Assembly: GCA_037013685.1 (NCBI GenBank)
Contig: CM072905.1
Span: 9,452,991 to 9,516,990 of the forward strand
Origin: Acridotheres tristis
Lineage: Eukaryota; Chordata; Aves; Passeriformes; Sturnidae
Reading direction: 5' to 3'
DNA length: 64,000 bases
Shown here: one piece after another, positions 13,521-23,131 of the stretch
How the letters are laid out: the number at the start of each line of letters is the position of its first letter
Numbering within the stretch: position 1 is the first letter of the stretch
The notes under the pieces: model-generated
What the model was told of the DNA's origin: nothing
What the model saw: only the letters and a program-made list of their open reading frames with translations
Database searches by the model: none
Program-made: the position numbers and the translations under genes

Positions 13521-13987
13521 CACATCAGGGCAGGTAATGCCCACTAACAGTGTCCTGGCACCTTTTCATGAGATCAATCCTTGGATATTTTCTGTTTTGG
13601 AGGAGGGAATCCCATTTCTTTTGAGATGGGCTTATAGTTCCTCTCTTTGGCAAAGAAATCAATTTTGATTCCACACATTGGGTGGTCTTTGGTGAATTTA
13701 ATTGCTTTTCCTAGTAGGCAGCTCTATGTGCTAGACCTGTTGAACTGTTACATGGGAATGCAAACTCCAGGCTGCTGAGCTTTTAGTCCTGGCACCTTTA
13801 GTGTGGGAGCAGTGCCTGGTGCTGTTGTGTTTGCATCCTGACTCCATGAGACTGAAGGACATGATGGGACCCAGTGCTGAGAAGGAAAGTGAAGACACCG
13901 GGGTATCTGATCGGTGCAGTCGAAGCTGTAGGCAGCAGGAGTTTTCCCAGCTGGCACTTTGTGAGCTCTGTTTGTGCCAAATGTTTT

Positions 13988-14850
13988 CAAGTTTGTAGAC
14001 AGACTCTGTGAGAGTGAAAAGGCTTCATAGTGCAAAGGAATTCATGTGTCACACCCTTTGGGTGTGTTGCAAATAAGAGTTTGTTCTTAGAAGGGGGAGG
14101 ACAGCGAGAACTTTCTGTGCTGACACAGGTTATTTGAGAGCAGGGACGCTTCCAGCTTGGCTCTGTGTTTGGGGTGGTTTCGGGCTGGGCTCTGTGTGTT
14201 TCCCACTTTTGCGAGTCGGCAGCGCTATCGTGTGGCTGTTCTGACGAGAGCTGACACTGCCCAGAAAAAACCCAAGAGTTTCTCTGTCCTGGCACAGTTC
14301 TATGCACTTTCACGCATTTTCAGACTCACAGAGTCCAGCTACAAAACAAGAAAGTTCAACAGCTGGTCCCACATGAAATGTTTTAGAAGAAAGAGGCAGT
14401 GCTGGAATTCACGGGTTTTTTTGCAGTCTATAAACTGCAGAACCAAATACGAGAGGATTCATCTTCCTTCCCATCCCTATGCAGGATCACGTTCTTCCGG
14501 TCTCCAAGAGCCAGGATCCACACTGAGCTCTCACACGGATGGGGATGGGACAGAGAAACTCTTGGGTTTTTCCTGGGCACTGTCAGCTCTCGTCAGAACA
14601 ACCACACGATAGCGCTGCCGACTCGCAAAAGAAGAAAACACACAGAGCCCAGCTCAAAATCACGCCAAGCACAGAGCCAGGCTGCAGACATCCCTGCTCG
14701 CAAATAACCTGTGTCAGGACTGAACATTTTCACTGACCTTCCCCTTCTAAGCACAAACTCTTATTTGCACCACACCCAAAGGGAAATATGAATTAATTTG
14801 TTCTAAGAAATTTTTTCACTCTCACAGAGCATGTTTACAAAATTGAGGTG
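13988..14850. repeat. Long inverted repeat with ~300-bp arms
   Basis: The left arm (about 13,988-14,289) is matched in reverse complement by the right arm (about 14,548-14,850), around a spacer of about 258 bp. Clear matches include CTCTGTGAGAGTGAAAA at the outer ends and, near the inner ends, AGCGCTATCGTGTGG against CCACACGATAGCGCT. The arms differ by scattered substitutions and small indels. The spacer has no recognisable gene. The form suits a non-autonomous foldback or long-TIR DNA transposon, or a palindromic subtelomeric duplication. I could not define a target-site duplication. Confidence 0.85.
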
Positions 14851-14869
14851 AAGCTACTGGTTCCTCTCT

Positions 14870-15125
14870 GGACTCAAGAAACAGAGATTTGATGCTGCCT
14901 AGAGGGCTTTAGGCATTCTAGTGCAAGCTTTGAGCTGTAAAAGAGGGCTTTGGACCCTCTAAAGGAGACTTTGGATCTTCAAACTGGGTCTGTGAGAACT
15001 AAAAATGGGCCTTTGGAAATGAAAATGAGGGCCTTGAAATTAGGTTTTGTGTCCTCAAAAGATGCTTCACTGCCACAACTGAAGGCTTTTCCTCCTAAAA
15101 AAGGATCTTTGGAGGCTTAAAAGCC
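14870..15125 (+). repeat. CTTTGGACCCT-type repeat block A
   Basis: Short related phrases of about 20-35 bp recur (GAGGGCTTTGGACCCTC, GGGCCTTTGGAAATGA, AGGTTTTGTGTCCTCAAA). The block matches 22,680-22,945 along its length in the same orientation. This places related direct repeats on both sides of the USP-like gene. Confidence 0.75.
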
Positions 15126-16058
15126 TGGAAGAAGCTGAGAAGAGTGGAACAGAACCCCCCAGGTGCCAACCTAAACGGTGACCAGGCTCATTTACAGCCC
15201 TCAGCAGCCTTTGGCTCCTCTGGCTCTGGAGCTCCTGGAAGAGGCAGGAGCTCTGCTGACAGCCAAACAGCCCTTGGCCACAGCACCTGGTCCAGTGACT
15301 TTCAGCTGTGAGAGGTGCCCGGGCCATGGGGTTCTGTGGCCTCAAAGGGACATGGCCCCATGTGGCTTCATGTCACAGAGGGACAGAGATATGGCACTGG
15401 TCCAGCAATTGTGATCTCACCTGCCCAATGCTTGGTGTCCTGAGGAGTGAGGCACTGAAAGCTAGCTGGGCTGAGCTGGCCTTCAGGATATCTGTGCTCC
15501 TTCCATTGTGGGCCTGACTTTCCCCAAGCATTCTTCATCCTTGACAACAGCTGCAAGCACCACCAAAACTTTTTTGATAGCTGAAGGTGCTTTGTGAGTC
15601 ATGTTTGGGGTTTCTAAATAATTTTGTTGAGCTAAAATTATTTGCTTTCACTTCAAGTGATGGGATTGGTGCTGACCTGAACTTTTTGGAGGAGATCTTT
15701 CTAGAGCTTTGCCATCCAAAGATTTCCCCTCTGTTCCTGAGAGGAGTGGTGGCTACAAGGTGGAACAGCTCCTGTGAGTCCTGGAAATACAAGACTCTAG
15801 AGGGAGAAGAAAGTGGCCTGAGGCCCAGAAATCAGAGTGGATCTGCTGGACCTTTGGCAGAGTACACAGGGGAACAGACAGTTTTCCAAAACTGCCTCCC
15901 TGCCAGTAGATGTCAGCAGGGTGTTAGGCTTTCCCTGATGTTTCTGAGTTGGTGACTGGAGCTGTTGTCCTCGGTGCTCCTGTGGACAGCTCAACATCTG
16001 AATATGGTTTTGAGTAACAACATTGTCCCATCTCTTTTCAAATGTCGTTTCCTTGCAG
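15126..16058. other. 5' flank of the USP-like gene
   Basis: No convincing exon was found. A good splice acceptor (CGTTTCCTTGCAG) ends at 16,058, so the transcript probably has at least one untranslated exon somewhere in or before this stretch. I could not place it. Confidence 0.4.
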
Positions 16059-16072
16059 ACATTGCCGAGGGA

Positions 16073-19000
16073 ATGGCTCTGCCACAAAGGATTGTCTCTC
16101 CCCCAGAGAAGATTTGCATGGACTGGCAGCAAAGACAGAGACCTGGAGCAGGACTCTTCAACCTGGGCAACACTTGCTACATCAATGTTGTCCTGCAGTG
16201 CCTGACATACACACCCCCTCTGGCCAACTACCTGCTCTCTTATGAGCACAGCCAGTCGTGTGAGTACCTCTAGGAACATCTCCTTGTAAATCTCTTGGGC
16301 ACATCCCAAGGATTCCCAGAACCTAGAATCAGGTTTAGAACAGCAGCCCTTCTTTCTTGGCCCCACGAGCTTATGTTCTTTGAGCATCAGCTAAAAGATG
16401 CTTGTCCTATCAAGGTGCACTGACCTTCAGCAGAACACCTCTTTCTAGCCCCAAGTTTCTTTCCCTGCAAGTTGAACTCTCTTGCTTATTGCACGGAACT
16501 TCTGCCAGTTTAGCCTCCTTCTGAAGTATGTTTTCTGTGCACTAAAATGTCCTGGGCTTGTTGGGACATTGGCAGTTTGGGAGTAAAGAAGAGGAGACTG
16601 TTCTTAGAACTTCAAGATCTCCATTAGGTTTCCCAAGAAACTGAGATGTTTTGTTACCCTGAGAAGCTTCTGTCCCTCCCTTCCTTGCTCCCTCCCTCCT
16701 TCCCTCTCCAGGTCAGCAGCAAGGTTTCTGCATGATGTGCACCATGGAAGCACACCTCAGGAAGGTCCTGTCTTCCTCAGCCAGTGCCATCCTGCCTAGA
16801 GCTATCCTCAGGGACCTCAAATGTAAGTTGTTTTGAGTGCTTCTACAGGTTTTCTTCTTTATCTTCCCTTCTTCTAGGGGGGAGCTACTAAATTCTTTCT
16901 TAGTCATAGGAGAAGAGTTTGAATATGGCAGGCAGGAGAACGCCTACGAGTTCTTACGTTGTACTCTCAGTGCCATGCACAGAGCTTGTCTGAGTGGAAG
17001 CAGCAAGTAAGCACGAGCAAATTCCAAGTTTCAGTCTTCCCCAACCCATTGGACTCCTTGGTGTGTTCCCATCAAGGAAAACTCACATCCAGACCTTTCA
17101 ATGCTAAACCCTCAGAGGAGGTAACACTCTGCCTTGCCATTTATTTCCAGCACGGACGTCTCTTCACAACAAACTACCATCATCCATCAAATATTTGGGG
17201 GCTTCATGAAATACACAGGTATGTTTCCACAACTACTGCTTCACTTGGCTTGTCTGTGCCCCTCTGTCTGCCTGTGACAAGCAGCTGGTCCTGTGATGAC
17301 TGGCATAGGAGAACCCATGAGCATAAACCAGCACAGTCAATTAATTTCACTCAGCATTTTGATTTTCCTTCCAGTCACGTGCTTGAGCTGCCAAGCAGTT
17401 GTTGATTCCTACAAGGCCTTCCTGGATGTCTCTTTGGATATCAGAGTAAGAGGTTTGCAACTGAGCTTCAAGACTCCCCGAGGCCCCTGTAGCTTTCCAG
17501 AACCAAAGCACTTGTCTTAAAAACCCATACTGCAAGCACAAGGGAGCTTGGTGGTGAAGGGGAAAGCACAGTGTCCTCAGTGTCCTCCTGCAGAGGCCAT
17601 GGCACTGGTCTCCCATGGTGCTGGCTTTGGGCTGGACTAGCAATCACTACCCCCTCTGCACCCTTGACATACTCTCCTACTCCTTCCTTTGCCCTCCCTC
17701 AATTCCCAGCTGGCTCCCAGGCTCATAGGTAGGATCAGTTTTCACTGTTGATGCCCCTGTATGCCTCTGGTAGCTGAACTGAGTGGTGACAACACAGAGG
17801 GAGCTCTTGATGACTCTGGGAGCCCCTGGGACATGAGGGAAATGTTCAGCATCACATCCTCCTTCTGCCTCATTCTGGGGTAATGATAGGTCTCCTCAAC
17901 ATCAGCTGCCTGGGTCCTTCTTGTCAGATCCTGGGAAGTGTTTGGGTGAGAGCATTTCCTACAACTCCCTTCTCACTCCTCCAGGCAGCCTCATCCCTCA
18001 CCACAGCTCTGGAGGACTGTGTGACACCCAAGCAGCTGGATCAGAAAGAGTGCTTCAGATGTAGCAAGTAAGATGATTCCACATGACAAATCTGTGAGGG
18101 GCTGCATGGCACTGAACAGCACTCATCTTCTCAAGGAGGTTTCATGCACAATAACAATACACAACTTTTTCAATATGCCTCTGAATAACCTTAAAATAGC
18201 CTAAGAATGTGTGAGACAGGGGAAAGGTTGCCTGGCCTTCTTGGGGAAGATGGGGTGCATTTCAGCACTTGGCTGTGTGCTTGGTTTCAAGATGTAAGAA
18301 GAAAGCTGCTGCCTCCAAGAAGGTTACAGTCCATCATGCACCCAGAGTCCTCACGCTGTGTCTGGAAAGGGCTGACCAGTGGACTGGCACAAAGATCAGC
18401 AAGGTGTGTATGCAAGTGGAGTGAAACTTTCTAAAGCAGAAGGTTCCCCAAAGCTCTGTCACAAGATGCTCATGTTGGGATTTTTTTGTGTTCCCTTCTG
18501 GGGAGAGAGTTCCCATGAAAAGACAAGCCTGGACTCTGCTCTGACAGAGCTGCTGTGGTTGAGAACAGTTTCCAGCCACCCAAGCCATTACATGCTGAAG
18601 GCTATTTTTAACGTGGTAGCTGAGGATAATTTCTGAGCCCTCTTGGTCTCTCTGTAGTTTGTGGAGTACCCTGAGTACTTGGATCTTCGGCCATACATGT
18701 CTGACACAGCTGGAGAACCCCTCCTCTACTCCTTATATGCCATCGTGGTTCACAGTGGGGACACCTGCCTTGAAGGACACTTTTTGTGCTACACAAAGGT
18801 AAAGAGCAACTTCCACCCTGACATGGAGAAATGTGTGTTGGGAAAGACAAACTCCCAGCAGCATTACTGGCAGCCAAGGTTTTGGGGGAGAAGGTTTCCT
18901 TTGGGGCTGGATTGGATTTGTTTTTGTGTACTCCTGGCTTGGCAGTTTTCTGCCTTTGGTGTTGTGGAGAAGTTCCTGCAGTTCCTCTCCAGAACTGGTT

Positions 19001-20399
19001 GCCTTTCTTTGCAGGCCAGCAATGGGCTGTGGTACAAGATGGACGATGAGTCTGTGGATAACTGTGACATCCACACAGTTCTAGGGCAGCAAGCCTATTT
19101 GCTGTTTTATGTCAGGTAATAACCAGGATCATGTGGTCAGAAAACATTTCCTTATCCTGTCTTAGCTGTTTGTCTTCTCATCCTCCTGAGTGTTTCTGCC
19201 ACAGGAGACAATTCCTTCCTACACCCTTCAGTGGTGTCACTTCTGAACTACCCCACTCTAGTTCTCCTCTTTTCCTGCAGGGCTTTGGGGTGCTGTCCTG
19301 TGGAAACTGCCCCTTGTCTGCTCTCTGAAGCTGACTCGTGTAGAGAAGAGGACTTAAAGGGAGCCCCTAGGAAAGATGAGGAGGGACTCCTTGTCAGGAA
19401 GTGTAGTGATAGGGCAAGGGGAAATGATTTTAAAGTGAAAGAAGGAAGAATTAGATTAGACATTAGGCAGAAATTCTTCCCTATGAGGTTGGTGAGGCCC
19501 TGGCACAGGATGCCCAGAGAAGCTGTGGCTGCCCCATCCCTGGAAAGGATGAAAACCCCAGGTTGGTCAGGGCTTGGAGCAACCTGGGATAGTGGGAGCT
19601 GTCCATGCCCATGGCATGGGGGTTGGAATGAGATTTCTTTCATCCAGATTCTAGGATTCTGTGAAGTGGAGGCCATAGGGGGTAAAAAGATGAGGACTCG
19701 CTCTGACAGTGGCAGACCTGGTGGGAAGACCCTAGTTAAACTTTCCACTGGTGACCTTGGTGAAGTCTCCTCTCTGTTGCTCCAAGAAAGCAACTGAATC
19801 CCAGAGGAGTCTACGAGGAATGCCTGAAGCAGAGATAACTCTTATTTTCCTTCAGGTGCTCGGATTTGAAAATGAGAGAAATGACAGCTTCCTCACCAGC
19901 ACCACCATATGCCCATGCCATGCTCGGTCAGGGAGGAGGCAGCCAGCAGCAGGCAGGTTCTGCAGCACCACAGGCTCTGCCTGGCAGGAGTAAGGTGGGG
20001 CACAGTCAGAGGAACCGTGCCAGGGAGAGGGCCCGGAGCAGATCCCCACAGTGGGGCAATGATCTCATCAGCTGGATCATGTTCAGCACCAACAACGGCA
20101 ATGGAACAGGAAGGAGGAGGAAGAGAACCAGTCCTTTAGGCCTTGACCGTGCTCCCAGGAGTGCCACAGCTCCGGGGCCCTCCAACAGGATCTGCCAGCA
20201 GGTGCCTGTGCCAAGCCTTGCTTGGGTGCAAACCTTGCCAGTACAGAGACAGCTGGGCAGATCCTCATGGCAGAACTATGGTCTCTGGAGCCAGCTTGTG
20301 GAGATCACGAACTCTTACCAGCCAGTGTGGAGGTCTGAGCATCCCATAGATGGATGTCAGACAAACACAGCCTGGATGATGCAGCAGCACAGCATCTGA
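16073..20399 (+). CDS. Ubiquitin-specific protease of the USP36/42/17 group
   Basis: Predicted deubiquitinase that cleaves ubiquitin from proteins, 506 aa. Coding exons: 16073-16259, 16712-16822, 16904-17006, 17151-17218, 17375-17445, 17985-18067, 18292-18403, 18658-18798, 19015-19115 and 19856-20399. All have GT/AG borders and consistent phase. The Cys box is GLFNLGNTCYIN, followed by LQCLTYTPPLANYLLS, typical of USP36, USP42 and USP17. Zinc-finger pairs CLSC and CFRCSKC are present. The His box HSGDTCLEGHFLCY and WYKMDDE supply the other catalytic residues. The usual LKRF motif is changed to LERA. The tail is short and basic (ARERARSRS, GRRRKR), suggesting nuclear or nucleolar location. Length is near USP17 and far below USP36, but unlike USP17 the gene has introns. 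The start at 16073 is the first ATG in the exon; an upstream coding exon is possible. A CR1 tail lies in the last intron. Confidence 0.85.
19400..19664 (+). mobile_element. CR1 LINE 3' fragment in USP intron 9
   Basis: The segment has the CR1 3' region series: ATTAGGCAGAAATTCTTCCC, GGTGAGGCCCTGGCACAG, CAGAGAAGCTGTGGCTGCCC, then GATTCTAGGATTCTGTG. It lies wholly within the intron before the last coding exon, in the same orientation as the gene. Confidence 0.9.
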
Positions 20400-20453
20400 A
20401 ATGAACAACAACCCACCTGCTTGGAATCAACAAGCAGAAAAGCCAAAGCCAGA

Positions 20454-20459
20454 ATTAAA
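20454..20459 (+). terminator. Candidate poly(A) signal of the USP-like gene
   Basis: An ATTAAA hexamer lies 55 bp after the stop codon. It is the nearest signal. A stronger AATAAA at 21,156 may belong to the LTR-like element instead. Confidence 0.45.
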
Positions 20460-20529
20460 ACCCCTTGTTGGCCTGTGGAGGACCAGATCTAAGTATGTTT
20501 TGTATCAAACATTCTGGTTATTACAATAG

Positions 20530-21221
20530 GAAAGGTCATGGGAGGAGGCAGTCCTGCAGAGGTGGGGCAGCACTGTGCTGAGCCAAAGTCCTGCTCTGCT
20601 TTGACACTCATGCTCACTTCCCAGAAGAGGCCAAAAGAGCTGGCTGTGCATGCATGAAGAAAACAGCTCAAAAAATTAGCCTGTGTCAGAGGTAGGCATC
20701 AAGTTAACTATAAAAGGAAGCCAATTGGCCCCCTGGCTCTTTTTTTTCTTTTTCTCTGGCATTTTTCGTCTTGCAATCCCAGCTCCAGACCATCCACACT
20801 AGAACCAACATGGGATCTATGGACTGGTGATAAGCTTTGTTTTCTCTCTCCCTTTTCTGTTTTTATTTCTCTCCTCCCTTGCTTTGTCTGGGCAAAGCAT
20901 GGCTATGATATTCTACCCTGCGCTTCACAATGAAATTTGTTGAGGGAGTGGGGAGCCTCTGGAAGTGTGTTGAGGCTTGTTAGCCAGCACTTTTGAGGAG
21001 CTTGTGGTGGGAGTTGAGAAATCACTGAAGTGTCCTGTACAAAATTAAAGGCTTGTTAGCCACCACTCGTGGAAAGCCTAACGTAGAATTTAAGGGTTTG
21101 TTAGCCAACAACTTTTGAGCCTAAATATTGAACTGTTTGCCAGAGTTATGGAAACAATAAAACATAAAGAATTCCCTGACATATCATGCAGTGTCTTTGT
21201 TGAGCCTGATGACAATTTACA
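20530..21221 (+). mobile_element. Possible solo LTR
   Basis: A promoter-like CTATAAAAGG near 20,709 is followed by AGCCAATTGG and a pyrimidine tract, and an AATAAA lies at 21,156-21,161. That is the order expected of an LTR (promoter, R region, poly(A) signal). Three copies of a GGCTTGTTAGCCA-like word occur near 20,977, 21,049 and 21,092. Boundaries are approximate and no target-site duplication was found. It could instead be part of the gene's 3' region. Confidence 0.35.
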
Positions 21222-21439
21222 GTGAACATCATGCCATCATGTTTGGTGGGTTTGGGTGTTCCTTTCCTCATAGGTTTAGAGGCAGCTGGTGGAAATACCC
21301 ACTGTGTGATGTTTGTGTGACGGGATTTTGAAAGCTGTGTGCTTGCATGTGCCCATCCAGCAATCTGTTGCTTTTAAATATGGAATTCAAGTCACTCTAA
21401 GGGACAGGGGCTGGATGTGCCAATACTGGAGGGCCAGGA

Positions 21440-21640
21440 ACAAGCAGCATCTCCCAAGGGTGAGGGGCTGATCCTCTTTAATGTCTTTCTGAACTGGATG
21501 CTGGGGCAGAGAGAACGCTCAGCAAGCTGGCAGAGGACACCAGGAGTGGTGCCTGGCTCAGGGAACTCGTGCCACTGCAGCAGTGACAAGGGCAGATTGT
21601 CAGCCTGGGTGAAGGAGGAGCAGATGATCTGACTTTGCAA
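21440..21640 (+). mobile_element. Decayed CR1 ORF2 fragment
   Basis: A translated stretch reads LILFNVFLNWMLG and is followed by remnants resembling the CR1 reverse-transcriptase segment LFNIFINDLDEG...LSKFADDTKLG. It is frameshifted and non-functional. Confidence 0.6.
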
Positions 21641-21829
21641 TGCCAGCGAGGAAGGAGTTCAGGAAGTACCAAAAGTGTCCCTAGTAGGGAGCAGCTTGCA
21701 CAAAGAGCACCAGCAGACTGCCCTGACTCTCCTCTGAGTGCTGTCTCTAGTAAGGGAGCACTCAGAGAGACACTGCACAAACCTGCACAGCCCTCCAGCT
21801 GGTCACTCATCCACCATGAGCCTTGGACA

Positions 21830-22135
21830 CGAAGAACAAAGTCCCTGAGAAAGTTCCCTGCTCATCCAAGCCAGTTGCCATCCCTTACAGCACACAGGGA
21901 CAGCAAAGCATGCTGCTGTGCCTTCAAGATTACTTTCTTGAAGTATATCCATCCTTCCTGGACCTCTTTGTTTTCAAGGGATGTTTCCCAATGAACTTTC
22001 CAAATCAGCTTATTGAAAAGGCCAAAGTCTGCCCTCCAAAACCCAGTGTGGAAGTTTTGTTGGTGCCCCTCCTGGTTTCACCAATTATTGAGAATTCTGT
22101 TATTCCATGATCATCATCCTGGAGGTTATGATTCA
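21830..22135 (-). mobile_element. Decayed CR1 ORF2 fragment, reverse
   Basis: The reverse complement carries GGTNKTSTLGFGGQ followed by remnants that resemble the linker between the endonuclease and reverse-transcriptase parts of CR1 ORF2. Frames are broken. It lies opposite in orientation to the fragment just upstream, so at least two insertions are present. Confidence 0.55.
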
Positions 22136-22289
22136 TACAGTAAACTTGCCTTCAGAACCAAATACTGTCTGAGGTGGCACATTAATTTCTGTAGAGTGTG
22201 ATCAAGCAAGAAAGAACAGGGGTTTGGTTGTTTTTTGTTTCTTTGTTTGTTTGGTTTTTTCTTTTTCTTTTTTTTTTTTTTTAACTGGG

Positions 22290-22945
22290 AAAAGAGCCAA
22301 ATTGCCTGAAAAGAAGGCTTTGGAGAGGAAAAGCCCTGCTCAGAACTAACAAAAAGAGAAGTTGTGAACTGAAACATTCTTTGGACACTAAAAATGAAAC
22401 TTTGTAGCCTAAAAGGAGCTGATTAGGAAGCCAGAAATAAGACCTTGGGAAAGAAACAACATGTTTAGGATCATCACAATGTAGATTTGTAGCCTAGGCA
22501 GGTTTTCTGTCCAATAAATGAGGGTTTGGACACAAAACATTAAATTCTGTGCCCTAAAAAAAGCAACAGCTAATATAAGAGAGGATGAGAGCCCAAAAAA
22601 TTAGGATTTAGGCCCCGAAATGGAGGCTTTAGGCATGAAAAAAAAATTAATAGGTGAGATGCTACAAATGACCTCGTGGACCCTGTAATGTAGGTGAACC
22701 TCTCTGGCCCCAAGAAATGAAGCTTTGGTGCTGACTAGAGGGTTTCAGGCACTCCAGTGGAAACTTTGAGTGGTAAAAGAGGGCTTTGGACCCTCCAAAA
22801 GAAGGTTTGGGTCTTAAAAAGAGGGCTTGGGGCCCTAAAAATTGAGCTTTGAAAACACAGAGTTTGGACCCTGAAGTTAGGTCTTGTGCTCTCAAAGGAT
22901 GCTTTGTTGCCAGTTTAAAGCTTTGCTCCTATAAAGAGATGTCCT
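22290..22945 (+). repeat. CTTTGGACCCT-type repeat block B
   Basis: Many short related phrases occur: AAGGCTTTGGAGAGG, TCTTTGGACACTAAAAATGA, GGGCTTTGGACCCTCC, GAGTTTGGACCCTGAAG. The last 260 bp align well with block A at 14,870-15,125. It separates the USP-like gene from the ADPRH-type gene. Confidence 0.75.
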
Positions 22946-23131
22946 GGATCCTCTGTTTCCCTTTGTCTCCCCCACCCTGGATGCCCCTGGAGTCGCTCCC
23001 TGCTTTCTCCCTCTCGCTGTGGGGGCGAGCCCTGTACCCCAATTCTGCGGGGTGTTCTGGTCCCCTTAAGGGCCGCTGGCCAGCCCTGGCCCCGTGCCCT
23101 GAGCCTGACAGGCGTTCCCAGCTGCTCCACC

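Noticed and set aside
12892..13668. 258-codon open frame rich in Leu, Pro, Ser and Cys
   Set aside because: It is produced by the pyrimidine-rich CCTTG repeat, which lacks stops in several frames. There is no domain and no splice structure.
15587..15955. Possible 5' coding exon of the USP-like gene
   Set aside because: The 122-codon frame has no similarity to USP N-termini that I can see and no donor in the right phase to join the exon at 16,059.
16073..20399. Identity as USP43, which neighbours DHRS7C in human
   Set aside because: The catalytic boxes (GLFNLGNTCYIN, TYTPPLANYLL) are of USP36/42/17 type, not USP43, and the gene is in the subtelomere-like block.
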